Positions 37,280-47,709 of a stretch of DNA of 64,000 bases are shown in pieces. The notes below the pieces were generated by a model. The model made no database searches, was not told the origin of the DNA, and worked only from the letters and a program-made list of their open reading frames with translations. Position numbers and translations under genes: made by a program. The DNA lies in assembly GCF_026586805.1 (NCBI RefSeq), contig NZ_JAPFHA010000018.1, positions 42,392 to 106,391 of the forward strand. The letters are read 5' to 3'. Every line of letters begins with the position of its first letter. Position 1 is the first letter of the stretch. The DNA comes from Niveibacterium sp. 24ML (GTDB lineage Bacteria; Pseudomonadota; Gammaproteobacteria; Burkholderiales; Rhodocyclaceae).

Positions 37280-37390
37280 TTACTCCGCGCGCTCTTCCTG
37301 ATCGAGCTTCTCAAGAAACTCGGCGATATCGTCGTGCTTGGGCCATGCGGCAAGAATCACGAGCGGTACGGTCAGTGCAAGCATCATCAT
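37280..37390 (-). CDS. 36-residue predicted membrane peptide
   Basis: Starts with three methionines (MMMLALTVPLVILAAWP) after AAGGAG with 8-base spacing. It has one hydrophobic segment in the first 17 residues, then a charged, helix-like tail (HDDIAEFLEKLDQEERAE). The length, ribosome site and the downstream terminator argue that it is real; it is below usual gene-finder size. Function unknown. Confidence 0.6.
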   Translation of the reverse strand: MMMLALTVPLVILAAWPKHDDIAEFLEKLDQEERAE

Positions 37391-37718
37391 GTTGCGATCT
37401 CCTTTTCGTGAGGTATGGAGCGAACTCTACGCAAGTCTTTGATGCATCACACAAAAGCATTTAGATCGAACAATGGAATCGCTTGATAGCAGAAACAATC
37501 AAGTCGGGCTGTTGATTGCTTATGGGTGGATTAACCACGCTGACATCCGATTGCCTGCGACCTTTGCGTTCGGATTCAGGTCTTGCCCTGCATCGCCGCG
37601 CAGCAGGGAGGGGTTGGTGTGTGGATGGCGCGCTCGGGTTGCGCTTCGGTGCGCTGGTTCGGCTTTCAGTGGCTCTTGACGCGGGCCTTGCCGAACGTTT
37701 GGCGTAGCCGTGGCGCGA
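37391..37718. other. Intergenic region with lower GC
   Basis: 328 bases between the small membrane peptide gene (minus strand) and the HD-GYP gene. The stretch nearest 37391 is the likely 5' leader and promoter of the small gene. Composition is more AT-rich than the surroundings. Only short frames are found (a 68-codon plus-strand one, for example), with no ribosome site and no recognisable motif. No hairpin, tRNA or repeat seen. Confidence 0.4.
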
Positions 37719-39017
37719 TCAGCGCGCGTCCTGGGTCGGCTTTTTGGCGACGAAGATGCACATTTTTCCGCCGGTTTCCTTCTCAAGCGCGCTCAACTGC
37801 TTGATGACCGGCCGGGTCATGATCGAGCCGCGAGACAGCAGCAACAAGCCATCCGAATGGAGAAGGTCGCGTGTCACCAGCATGCCTTCTTGCAGTTGCG
37901 ACGGCGAAAGTCGCAGCTCGATGATCGAACTGCGAAGTTCGTCGCCCAAATGCACTTCGAGTGCATCCACGACACGGGGGTCGTAACGCGTGCCGCGGGC
38001 GTCGGAGATGAACTCGAAGCTCTGCTTGACCGAGCAGGGTTTGCCCGTCATCTTGCCGCTGCGCAGATCGTCGTAGTCGCTGGCGACGGCAATGATGCGA
38101 GCGCCAATCGGAATCGATAGCCCGACCAGCCCGGCCGGGAATCCACGGCCATCAAAGTGTTCGTGATGGCACTCGATGATTTCAGCAACCTCGCGCAGTT
38201 GCTCGACCTTTCTGAGTGCGGTGGCGCCCACGCTCGGGTGGGTGTGGTATTCGGTGCGCTGTTGCGTGTTCATCATGCTGATCGGTGAAGCAAGCAGATC
38301 GTCCGAGGCGCCGATCAGCCCGACGTCGTGCACCAGGCTGGCGACAAAGACCGCCTGAGCCTCGCTTTCGTCCAGATCGAAATGCTTGGAGAGCCCGCGC
38401 GTCAGGTCGGCAACCCGACGACCGTGTTCGCCGATGTCACCGCCGCGGATCTCGGTGATTGCGCTGATTGCCAGCAGCGTGCCGAAATAGGTCTTCTTGA
38501 GTGCGGCGTGATGGTTCTTTGTGGTTTCGAGTGCAACGCGCAAGGCGTGAGTGCGTTCCTGGATCTTTGCTTCCAGAAGTTCGTTCTGGCTCGCCAGCGC
38601 ATCGCGCGCCGCCTTGAGTTCGAGTTGTATGCCGACCCGGGCGAGGACGATCGAAGGCATGATCGGTTTGGTGATGTAGTCCACCGCGCCGAGTTTGAGA
38701 CCTTTTTCTTCGTAGGGCTCATCGGACAGCGCGCTGACAAAGATCACCGGAGCGCCCGCCACCGACGGGTATTCATGCAGGCGGCGCAAGACCTCGTAGC
38801 CGTCCATCTCCGGCATCATGATGTCGAGCAGCACCAGATCGATTTTGGCATGCCGCTTTGCGATGGCGAACGCGTCGGCACCTGACCGCGCCGCAAGGAC
38901 GCGGTAACGTGGCTGAAGAATCTTCGACAGCACCATCAGATTCTCGGGCTGATCATCAATGATCAGGATGGTGCTCGAGCCGGGTGAGTCTTTGGATTGC
39001 ATTGCCGGCGAAGTCAT
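37719..39017 (-). CDS. Response regulator with HD-GYP-like domain (GFP variant)
   Basis: 432 residues. Receiver domain (about 15-135) with phospho-acceptor Asp65 in LLDIMMPEMDG; a coiled-coil linker; then an HD-GYP domain (about 180-365). The HD pair is in SLVHDVGLIGASDD, where K of the usual HDIGKIG is L, followed by YHTHPSVG and HHEHFDGRGFPAGL. The usual GYP is GFP. A C-terminal extension (about 365-430) follows. Metal-ligand histidines and aspartates appear kept, so activity on c-di-GMP is possible but uncertain. The ATG overlaps the stop of the giant kinase gene (ATGA), so it is probably the output of that kinase. Confidence 0.88.
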   Translation of the reverse strand: MTSPAMQSKDSPGSSTILIIDDQPENLMVLSKILQPRYRVLAARSGADAFAIAKRHAKIDLVLLDIMMPEMDGYEVLRRLHEYPSVAGAPVIFVSALSDEPYEEKGLKLGAVDYITKPIMPSIVLARVGIQLELKAARDALASQNELLEAKIQERTHALRVALETTKNHHAALKKTYFGTLLAISAITEIRGGDIGEHGRRVADLTRGLSKHFDLDESEAQAVFVASLVHDVGLIGASDDLLASPISMMNTQQRTEYHTHPSVGATALRKVEQLREVAEIIECHHEHFDGRGFPAGLVGLSIPIGARIIAVASDYDDLRSGKMTGKPCSVKQSFEFISDARGTRYDPRVVDALEVHLGDELRSSIIELRLSPSQLQEGMLVTRDLLHSDGLLLLSRGSIMTRPVIKQLSALEKETGGKMCIFVAKKPTQDAR

Positions 39018-42000
39018 GACTGCCCCTTCAGATGGTCTTTGCAGTGCCTGCGCATGGTTTCGAGCGCGTGTTGCGCGGCGCCGAAGTCGAACAGATCGAG
39101 CGCCTCGCGCAAGGTGTCGGCCGCTTTGCCGCATGCGTGTTGCAGTAATCGGTGGTTGTCGTCGAGCAGCACGGCGGCGCGCGTGTCCGATTCGCTGATC
39201 AGGGTTTCCAGCTCATCAAGCAAGCGCCCCGCCGCGCTCCAATCAAGGACAAGGGCTTGGGCTGTGGCGGCCGGCTGAGGTGTTGCTTCGCGGACGGCGC
39301 GCAGTGCCATCAATACCTCTTCGATCCGCACGGAGAACGCGAGTGCCTCGGCGACCGAGTTGGCCTCGCCGGCGCGTCCGGCGGATTCCACCCGGGATGC
39401 CTGCAAGCGCAGGTCTGCCGGTATCAAGTCGCCCGCCATGCCCTTGATGCTGTGCGCGATGGTCGCCAGCATGGGTCCGTCAGCGCGGGCTGCCGCTGCG
39501 CGGATGTCCTGCAGGCTCCGGTCTAGCCGCGCTACGGTGAGTGCCGTCAGTTTCTGGCGGAAGTGATCGGATGATGCGCTCTCGGTGCCGGCTTTCGGCG
39601 TGGCGGCAGGCTGCGCTGCGGGCGTGGCAGCCATTGGCGGGGAATGCGGGCGCGGCTCAGCGGCCAGGCAGTGCTTGAGGATGCAGGCAATCAGCGTTTC
39701 GATATCAAAAGGCTTGGCGACATGCGACACCATGCCCGCCTCAAGGCACCGCCGGCGTTCCTCTTCAAGCGCGTGAGCGGTGAGACCGATGATCGGCAGA
39801 TCCGGCGCAAGTGCGTGGATCTGGCGGGTAGCCTCGTAACCATCCATCACCGGCATCTGCAAGTCCATCAGAACCAGATCGTAGGCCTGGGCGCCCTTGG
39901 CCCTGATCGCGTCGACGGCCAGGGCGCCGTCTTCAACGATGTGCAAGCTGCAGCCTTCGGTACTGAGCAACTCGTCGAGCACCAGGCGATTGACGTCGTT
40001 GTCTTCGGCCGCCAGGATCGCGAGGCCCGTGAGGCGCTGCCCCTGGACTGTGGCTTCGCCCACGGCTGCCAGGGGGTTCGCTGCCGCCTGGAAGTGGCCC
40101 TCAGGATGACGTAACGGGATCGCGATTTCAAAACAGGAGCCGACGCCGCGCGTGGAGCTTGCCTGAAGCGTGCCGCCCATCAGCAAGACGAGTCGCCGAC
40201 TGATCGAGAGCCCCAGGCCGGTGCCGCCAAACTTGCGTGTAGCGCTGGCATCGAGTTGCTCGAAGGGCTGGTAGAGCCGCGCAAGCTGGTCCGCATCGAT
40301 CCCGATTCCGGTGTCGCGAACCGCAAAGTGGAGCGTGTCGCCGTCGCGTTTGATCGCGAGCTCCACCATTCCCTTTTCGGTGAACTTCACTGCGTTCGAG
40401 AGCAGGTTGCCGAGCACCTGGGTCAAGCGCAGAGCATCGCCGTGAAAGCTTGCGGGCAAGCCTTCGTCGGCGCTGATGGTGAAGACGAGCCCTTTCTGTT
40501 TGGTCTTTACCGTGACGAGGCTGCGACACTGTTCGATCAGTGAGCGCAGGTCGACAACATCGATCAGCAGCTCAAGCTTGCCCGCTTCGATTTTCGAGAA
40601 GTCGAGGATGTCGTTGATGATGCCGCTGAGCAGTTGCCCCGCGTCGATGATCCGGCGCAGGGTCAGCCGGGCCTTGTCTTGTTGCACTTCGCGATAGGCG
40701 ATCTGGGCAAAGCCGAGTACTGCGTTCAGCGGTGTCCGAAGCTCGTGGCTCATGTTCGCCAGGAAGCGGCTCTTTGCTTTGCCCGCCTCTTCCGCGCGTG
40801 CTTTCTCTTCCGCAAGCTGCTGGGTGCGGGTCTCGACCATATGCTCCAGGTTCAGGCGGTAGAGATCCAGCTCATAGCCCATCTGTTTCTTTTCGGTGAT
40901 GTTTTCCTTGACCGCGACATAGTGGGTGATTCGCCCGTCGGCCTGGCGCAGCGGGGCGATATGCGCAAACTCGACGTAGTCCTCACCGTCCCTGTCCCGA
41001 TTGACGAATTCGCCCTGCCACGCCTGACCCGCCTGAAGCGCGTCCCACAGTTGGGTGTAAGTGCTTTGCGGGGTCTTTCCTGACTGCAGGATCCGCGGGT
41101 TCTTGCCCAGCACGTCTTCACGCAGATAGCCAGTGGCCGCCAGAAACGCGGGGTTCACGTACTCGATATGGCCATCGGTATCCGTAATCACGACGCTTGC
41201 CGGACTTTGCTCAATCGCGAGCGAGAGCTTGCGGATCAGCTGTTGTGACTTGACGCGTTCGGTGAGGTCTTCGCTGGACAGGACGATGCCACCGACAGTG
41301 GCATCCGCGTGATACCACGGCCGCACTTGTCGGCGAAGCCACTGCTCGCGGCCGTCGGCATGGCGGAAGTAGTCCTCCTCCTTGAGGATGTGTTCGCCGT
41401 CGAGGGCGCGCAGGTGTTCGTCGCGCCACTCGTCAGGAATGTCGTGGAAGAACTCGTAGTGCGATCGGCCGACGAGGTTGGCCTCGGTGATGCCAAAGTC
41501 GATTCGCCATTGCTGCGTGAAGGCGACGTAGCGCATTGAGCGATCGAGCATGGCCATTGCCATCGGCGCCTGGTCCATCAGCACATGCATCAGCTCTTCG
41601 CTGCGCGCAACCGCCAGCTCGGCCCGTTTGCGCGAGGAAATATCCTGGATGGTGCCGCGTGCCCCGGCAAGCTGGCTTGTTGCGTCCCGCACGGCGAGGC
41701 CGCGCACCGTGACCCACTTGTCGATACCGCCGCTCGATAGCTCGACATCGCATTCGAATGCGGTGCCGTCGGTGATGCAGCGTTGAAGGTGGCGGGCGAG
41801 CGTGCTCCAGCTCTCGTGGGTGAAGCGTGTCGCGTAGCGGTCAAAGCGCGGGGTATTGTCCGTTTCAGGAACGCCGAGAATCTGGTAGATCGACGAAGAC
41901 CAGTTGGCGCCTGCGCCGCTGCGGTCGATCTGCCAGTGGCCAAGGCGGGCCATGGCCTGCGCTTCACTGAGCCGCAGTTCGCTCTGCCGCAGGCGCTCCA

Positions 42001-44167
42001 CCGAGCGGCGGTGTTGCACGATGCGCCAGATTTCATTGGAGACCAGCTGGACGGTTTCAACGTCCTGATCGTCGTAAGCGCTGGGCTTGTTCCCCACCCC
42101 GGTGATCATCACGACGCGACCGTTCTCAATCACCGGTATCGAGATGAATCGGCTCAGGGGTGAGTGCCCCTCCGGCAGACCCCGGCGGTGTGGGCAAGCG
42201 GGGTAGTCGTTGAAGATGACCGGCCTCATCTCCCGGATGGCGTCGGCCCAGATGCCCGCCTGGCTGACCGGATAGTGGTTTTCAAATGCGGCGTGGCAAT
42301 AGTTTTCGAGCGTGTTCTTGGACCAGGTGATCAGTTCGAGCGACTCATCGTCGTCATTGACGAAATGGATGAAGGAAACAACGCTGCCTGTCAGCGTCTC
42401 GGCGTGTTCAACCGCCAACTGCATGAAGGTCTTCTCGTCCAGCGTCTCGGCTTGGCGTGGCAGTTCAAGCAGGGCATGGGCCCGGCGCGCGGAGGATTCC
42501 AGGTGGCTCTGTGCGATCTTCCGCTCGGTGATGTCGGTCGATATACCGCACAGGCCCCAGACGGTGCCGGGCGCATCCGGATCGGTAATCGGTGTCTTGA
42601 CGTCAAGGTAGAAGCTCGTTGCCCCGCTTTGCGGATTAACGACGCAGATTTCATCCACGGTCTGCTCTCCGCCGAGCGCTCGCCGGTCGGCGGCGCTGAG
42701 CTGCGCGACGGTTTCGGGCGGGAAGAAATCCCGCGCGTCCTTGCCGACAATTGCGCTGGCAGAGCATCCCACGAGATCGAGGATTGCCTTGTTGGCATAC
42801 TGATAGCGCGACTGCGCGTCTTTCAGGTAAATGTAGGCAGGCACCTGATCGAGCACATCCCTGAAGCGTCTTGATTCGGTCAGCGCCGCCTTCACTTTTT
42901 GTTCGATGGTCTTGATCTGACTGACATCGATGGCCGTACCGATCACCTTGCGCTCACGGGATCCTTTGCCGACTTCAAGTTCGCCGCGCATCAGCACGAA
43001 GCGCGCTTGCGCGCCGGTTCTGGCCGTTCGCAGTTCGATCTCGCCGAGCGGGAGTCCGGCCGCTAGCTGGTCAAGCCAGACGGTAAAGTTCTGCTGATCT
43101 TCCGGAACGAACAGTCCGGCAAACTGGGCTGCGGTCTCGATCCGCTCGGACGGATCGCCCCCCAGCAAGTCGTACATCTGGTCGGTCCAGAACAAACGGC
43201 GCGACGCGGGATCAAATTCCCAACTGGCGATATGCGCAATGCGCTGCGATTCGCTTAGCAGGCGTTCAAGTCGAGCGGACTCTTTGAGCGTTCTCTCTGC
43301 ACGGCCGCGTTCGCGCAGTGCGGCAATGCCCCAGGCGATGTCGGCGCCGATCTGCTCCAGCAGCGCCAGTTCATCCTCGTCGAACGCCCCCGCGTCCTCG
43401 GCATAAAGGGCCAAGGCACCGAACAGCTCGCCATGCGCCACCAACGGAACGGCGGCCGACGACAGGAATCCCCGGGCGATCGCATCGTCCCGCCACGGAT
43501 TCATGCCCGACTCTGAGCGTGTGTCGTTGTTGACCACCACCCGGCGCTCCCGGATTGCCGTACCGGTCGGCCCGTTGCCGCGGGCATCATCCGACCAGTG
43601 GATGTCGGCTGTCTCCAGATAGCTGGTGTTCAAGCCCGCGGCGGCAACGATCGCGACCGAACGATGTTCGTCGGGCAGCGGCACGCCGATGCAGGCCATC
43701 AGGTAACCGCCGATGCTTGCCGCCAGGTCGCAGCTTGTTGTCAGCAGCCGTGATTCGTCGTCCGCAGTGACGATCGCGTGGTTCACCTCACGCAACAGGC
43801 GCAGCGAGCGATCTGCACGACGCCGGCTTCGCGCGGCAGCGCCATCAGTAATCGAATTCACCCCTATGCGGACGAGGGTTTGCCGGGCGCCGGCTGCTGT
43901 CTGCATCGACTCGGCGAGCAGCTCGCCGGCAATGCGCCTACCATCCTTGTGGTGCACGACCACTCGCAACACCCCGTCGTCGGGCGCTGGCAGTGTCGGC
44001 AAAACACCGCCCGCCGCGGCCGAGACAAAGGCCGTCAGCGGCCTGCCACGCAATTCAGCGTTATCAAAGCCGAACAGCGCAATCGCGGTGGCATTCCAGC
44101 TGGCAAGCGAGCCATCGTCGTGCAGCAGCAATTGAGCATGTTCTGGCGCAGGCCGACCCTTGGACAT
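39014..44167 (-). CDS. Giant cytoplasmic hybrid histidine kinase (PAS/GAF array, REC, HPt)
   Basis: 1717 residues without a membrane helix. Order: PAS (about 10-120), GAF (about 140-300), PAS (about 310-425), PAS (about 435-560), GAF (about 575-735), three PAS (about 745-865, 870-990, 1000-1115), then HisKA with His1141 in MSHELRTPLNAVLG. The HATPase follows with GTGLGLSISRR, then a receiver with Asp1435 in LMDLQMPVMDG and an HPt domain with His1572 in AHSIKGMAG. A complete cytosolic phosphorelay reading several intracellular signals. It is flanked by two HD-GYP response regulators in one operon. Signals unknown. Confidence 0.9.
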   Translation of the reverse strand: MSKGRPAPEHAQLLLHDDGSLASWNATAIALFGFDNAELRGRPLTAFVSAAAGGVLPTLPAPDDGVLRVVVHHKDGRRIAGELLAESMQTAAGARQTLVRIGVNSITDGAAARSRRRADRSLRLLREVNHAIVTADDESRLLTTSCDLAASIGGYLMACIGVPLPDEHRSVAIVAAAGLNTSYLETADIHWSDDARGNGPTGTAIRERRVVVNNDTRSESGMNPWRDDAIARGFLSSAAVPLVAHGELFGALALYAEDAGAFDEDELALLEQIGADIAWGIAALRERGRAERTLKESARLERLLSESQRIAHIASWEFDPASRRLFWTDQMYDLLGGDPSERIETAAQFAGLFVPEDQQNFTVWLDQLAAGLPLGEIELRTARTGAQARFVLMRGELEVGKGSRERKVIGTAIDVSQIKTIEQKVKAALTESRRFRDVLDQVPAYIYLKDAQSRYQYANKAILDLVGCSASAIVGKDARDFFPPETVAQLSAADRRALGGEQTVDEICVVNPQSGATSFYLDVKTPITDPDAPGTVWGLCGISTDITERKIAQSHLESSARRAHALLELPRQAETLDEKTFMQLAVEHAETLTGSVVSFIHFVNDDDESLELITWSKNTLENYCHAAFENHYPVSQAGIWADAIREMRPVIFNDYPACPHRRGLPEGHSPLSRFISIPVIENGRVVMITGVGNKPSAYDDQDVETVQLVSNEIWRIVQHRRSVERLRQSELRLSEAQAMARLGHWQIDRSGAGANWSSSIYQILGVPETDNTPRFDRYATRFTHESWSTLARHLQRCITDGTAFECDVELSSGGIDKWVTVRGLAVRDATSQLAGARGTIQDISSRKRAELAVARSEELMHVLMDQAPMAMAMLDRSMRYVAFTQQWRIDFGITEANLVGRSHYEFFHDIPDEWRDEHLRALDGEHILKEEDYFRHADGREQWLRRQVRPWYHADATVGGIVLSSEDLTERVKSQQLIRKLSLAIEQSPASVVITDTDGHIEYVNPAFLAATGYLREDVLGKNPRILQSGKTPQSTYTQLWDALQAGQAWQGEFVNRDRDGEDYVEFAHIAPLRQADGRITHYVAVKENITEKKQMGYELDLYRLNLEHMVETRTQQLAEEKARAEEAGKAKSRFLANMSHELRTPLNAVLGFAQIAYREVQQDKARLTLRRIIDAGQLLSGIINDILDFSKIEAGKLELLIDVVDLRSLIEQCRSLVTVKTKQKGLVFTISADEGLPASFHGDALRLTQVLGNLLSNAVKFTEKGMVELAIKRDGDTLHFAVRDTGIGIDADQLARLYQPFEQLDASATRKFGGTGLGLSISRRLVLLMGGTLQASSTRGVGSCFEIAIPLRHPEGHFQAAANPLAAVGEATVQGQRLTGLAILAAEDNDVNRLVLDELLSTEGCSLHIVEDGALAVDAIRAKGAQAYDLVLMDLQMPVMDGYEATRQIHALAPDLPIIGLTAHALEEERRRCLEAGMVSHVAKPFDIETLIACILKHCLAAEPRPHSPPMAATPAAQPAATPKAGTESASSDHFRQKLTALTVARLDRSLQDIRAAAARADGPMLATIAHSIKGMAGDLIPADLRLQASRVESAGRAGEANSVAEALAFSVRIEEVLMALRAVREATPQPAATAQALVLDWSAAGRLLDELETLISESDTRAAVLLDDNHRLLQHACGKAADTLREALDLFDFGAAQHALETMRRHCKDHLKGQS

Positions 44168-44178
44168 CGCCTTTCTCC

Positions 44179-45270
44179 TTACGCCGGCGCCTGCGGCGCT
44201 TCCGCGTAGAGCGCCGCGATTGCCTTGAACTGGGCGCGCAATGCCACGAATGCGTCGACCACATCCGGGTCGAAATGTGTGCCGCGTTCGGCTTCGATGG
44301 CGCGGCAGGCTTGCTCGAAGGGATGGGCGCGTTTGTAGATGCGGGGCGAGACCAGCGCATCAAACACGTCGGCCAAAGCCATCAGCCGGGCACTGACCGG
44401 GATTTGCTCGCCCGCGAGTCCGTCTGGATAGCCGGAGCCGTCCCACTTCTCGTGATGCCAGCGCGCGATTTCCTTGGCAATGTTGAGGAAATCGACCGAG
44501 CGATGACCGTGGTGCAAGGCGCGCTCAATGGCATCGGCGCCAAGCGCCGCATGGGTCTGCATCAGTGCGCGCTCTTGCTTGGTCAGGGGGCCCGGTTTGA
44601 GCAGGATCAGATCTGGAATGCCGACCTTGCCGATGTCGTGCAGTGGCGCTGATGCCCCCAGCAGGGCCATCCGATTGCCGGCGAGCGCATGGGAAAAACG
44701 CGGGTGCGCGCGCAGCTCACCCGCCAGCGCCAGCACGTAGGCCTTGGTGCGTCGAATGTGGTTGCCGGTTTCCGGGTCGCGGGTTTCTGCCAGTTCAGCG
44801 AGAGCCTGGATGCCGACCTCCTGAATCGCTGCGATTTCGTCCACTCGGCGCGCAACCTCCGCTTCGAGTTCAGCGTTTTGCGCTGTCAGCCGGTCGCGCG
44901 CGGACTTGAGTTCGAGTTGCCCGGCGACGCGGGCCTGAACCACCGCAGCGCTGATCGGTTTGTAGATGTAATCAACCGCTCCGAGTTTGAGCCCGTATTC
45001 TTCGTGGTGCTCGTCGCTGAGGGCGCTGACGAAGATCACCGGGATCTGGCGGGTGGTTGCCTCCGCTTGCAGCGCCTTGATGACTGCGTAGCCGTCCAGG
45101 TCCGGCATCATCACGTCGAGCAGGATCAGGTCCGGCGTCGGTGCTGACGTTGCGGCCGCGATGCCCAGTCGCCCAGAGGTGGCGGCGCGCACACGATACT
45201 GTGCGCTGAGCACGTCAGCGAGCACAGCCAGGTTGGCCGGTTCGTCGTCAATGAGAAGCACGGTCTGCAT
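44179..45270 (-). CDS. Response regulator with canonical HD-GYP phosphodiesterase domain
   Basis: 363 residues. Receiver domain (about 1-120) with LLDVMMPDLDGY as acceptor region and a conserved KP late (YIYKPI). The HD-GYP domain (about 155-345) is complete: HIRRTKAY, LHDIGKVGIPD, KPGPLT, MQTHAALG, HHEKWDGSGYPDGL and DVFDALVS. It should degrade c-di-GMP. It begins the three-gene operon and stops 11 bases before the giant kinase gene. Confidence 0.93.
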   Translation of the reverse strand: MQTVLLIDDEPANLAVLADVLSAQYRVRAATSGRLGIAAATSAPTPDLILLDVMMPDLDGYAVIKALQAEATTRQIPVIFVSALSDEHHEEYGLKLGAVDYIYKPISAAVVQARVAGQLELKSARDRLTAQNAELEAEVARRVDEIAAIQEVGIQALAELAETRDPETGNHIRRTKAYVLALAGELRAHPRFSHALAGNRMALLGASAPLHDIGKVGIPDLILLKPGPLTKQERALMQTHAALGADAIERALHHGHRSVDFLNIAKEIARWHHEKWDGSGYPDGLAGEQIPVSARLMALADVFDALVSPRIYKRAHPFEQACRAIEAERGTHFDPDVVDAFVALRAQFKAIAALYAEAPQAPA

Positions 45271-45597
45271 GTGTGTCGTACCCCTCGTGGCGAGATTGCG
45301 GCCTCCGGTTGCGTCCGCTGCGCCTTCAGCGGAGCGGGGCATGCAAAAAATCCGCGCGGCGGCGTCGGCCAGCCCGAAGCGAACCGCCCCAGACCTTCAT
45401 CAACGAGCGCGGTGATCTCAAAGGCTTATCGGATCGGGGGGCGACTTCTTTAGCTGGAGGACGACGACGGGGTAAGGCGGATAGGCCTTGCGCGACGGAG
45501 AAGCCGCGGCGAGGGCAGGAGATTACGTCTTGTCGGCGATGCCTTTACGGGCACCGCCGCCCATCGCGGGCGGCGGCAGAGCGCGCACGGGTAAGAC
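45271..45597. other. Intergenic region with candidate terminator hairpin
   Basis: 327 bases between urtE and the HD-GYP operon, both on the minus strand. A 9-bp perfect stem (CCGCCGCCC / GGGCGGCGG, 45554-45576) lies just past the urtE stop, but no T-run follows. A six-T tract in the minus strand at about 45345 is preceded only by weak pairing. The promoter of the HD-GYP operon is probably also here. No gene found. Confidence 0.45.
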
Positions 45598-46290
45598 TCA
45601 GACTGACAGCCGCTCGCGCACGCCGTCGGCGTCCATGTTCTTACCTTCGCCGCGCATCACGATCTCGCCACGCTCCATCACGATGTACTGGTCGGCGAGC
45701 GAGCGGGCGAAGTCGTAGTACTGCTCGACAAGCAGGATCGCCATTTCGCCGGATTCGGCCAGCGCGCGGATCGCGCGTTCGATGTCCTTGATGATCGAGG
45801 GTTGGATGCCCTCGGTCGGCTCGTCGAGGATCAGCAGCTTCGGGCCAGCGGCAAGTGCGCGGCCGATCGCAAGCTGCTGTTGTTGCCCACCGGAAAGGTC
45901 GCCGCCGCGGCGCTTCATCATCTGCTTGAGCACCGGGAACATCTCGAAGATGCGCTCGGGCACCTGTGCGTTGGCGGACTTCGTCGCCAGGCCCATCTGC
46001 AGATTCTCGGCGACCGTCAGGCGGGGGAAGATCTCCCGCCCCTGCGGTACATAGCCGATGCCGGCGCGAACGCGGGCATGCGAAGCGCTGCGCGTGAGGT
46101 CTGCGCCACCGAAGGTGACCGAACCAGTCTTGGCCGGCACCAGCCCCATCAGCGTTTTCAGCAGGGTGGTCTTGCCGACCCCGTTGCGGCCGAGCAGCGT
46201 GGTCACCTTGCCGGTCGGCACTTCGAAGGACAGATCGCGCAGGATGTGGCTGCCGCCGTAGTACTGATTGAGTTGCGAGACGTTCAGCAT
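45598..46290 (-). CDS. urtE: Urea ABC transporter ATP-binding protein UrtE
   Basis: ATPase of the urea importer. 230 residues with Walker A GRNGVGKTTLL near residue 35, the signature SGGQQQQLAIGRAL, Walker B LLILDEPTEGIQPS and the switch histidine region replaced by Gln as in LIVEQYY-type proteins. The start MLNVSQLNQYYGGSHIL and size match LivF-type UrtE. Last gene of the operon. Confidence 0.95.
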   Translation of the reverse strand: MLNVSQLNQYYGGSHILRDLSFEVPTGKVTTLLGRNGVGKTTLLKTLMGLVPAKTGSVTFGGADLTRSASHARVRAGIGYVPQGREIFPRLTVAENLQMGLATKSANAQVPERIFEMFPVLKQMMKRRGGDLSGGQQQQLAIGRALAAGPKLLILDEPTEGIQPSIIKDIERAIRALAESGEMAILLVEQYYDFARSLADQYIVMERGEIVMRGEGKNMDADGVRERLSV

Positions 46291-46369
46291 CGTCAGGCCC
46301 CGTATGGAGTGTGGGAACGTGCAGAACCCTCCGCGCGCAGCGGATGGTTCGATTGAGGGGGACTACCGA

Positions 46370-46822
46370 TCAGGCCGCGGGTGGCGGCGGAGGCGGTGCG
46401 GGCGGTTCGCTGCCGGCAATCAGCAGCTTGCGGAAGACCGCGTGATTGGCGTGCGGCAGGAGTGCTGCGAGTTCTTCCGGCACCAACTTGGCTGCGTCGA
46501 TCGGTTGCCCGTCGGTGAAGGTGAGGCGGAACTTGTCGCCGTGGGCGCGCACCAGGCACAGCATCAGCAGCGCGGCGAGCGGGTCGCCGACACGCGGCAC
46601 CGAGCCGCGCAGCGAATCCTCGCGTAACTGGAAGAAGGGCGCCGCGGTGGAGCCGTGGCGCGCAATCCAAACCCCGTCGCGCTGATCGATGCTCTGCACG
46701 AAGGGCGTCAGCGTGTTCCATTTGTCGACCACCGCCGAAGCAGCGGCGACCGCGTCCTTCCATTTGAGGGACGTACGCCAGAGGAAATAGTCGAACTTGC
46801 CGGTAGCGGTGACCATGTGCAC
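46370..46822 (-). CDS. Protein of unknown function within the urt operon
   Basis: 150 residues. It could start at GTG (46822) or at the ATG two codons later (46816). The body is a plausible small fold (KFDYFLWRTSLKWKDAVAAA, GVWIARHGSTAAPFFQL, DPLAALLMLCLVRAHGDKF). It ends in a proline-rich tail with eight prolines. It lies 44 bases after urtD and 79 before urtE. I do not recognise it. Its retention inside a transporter operon suggests a nitrogen-related job, but that is inference. Confidence 0.6.
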   Translation of the reverse strand: MHMVTATGKFDYFLWRTSLKWKDAVAAASAVVDKWNTLTPFVQSIDQRDGVWIARHGSTAAPFFQLREDSLRGSVPRVGDPLAALLMLCLVRAHGDKFRLTFTDGQPIDAAKLVPEELAALLPHANHAVFRKLLIAGSEPPAPPPPPPAA

Positions 46823-46866
46823 AGCGTAGCAGGCCCGGCGCCGCTGTGGCAGAGGGGGCGGGCAGA

Positions 46867-47705
<839 letters not shown>

Positions 47706-47709
<4 letters not shown>

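Noticed and set aside
37473..37679. 68-codon plus-strand frame
   Set aside because: No ribosome site, no recognisable sequence, lies in a likely promoter region.
45345..45350. T6 tract as a terminator
   Set aside because: No convincing stem precedes it on the minus strand.
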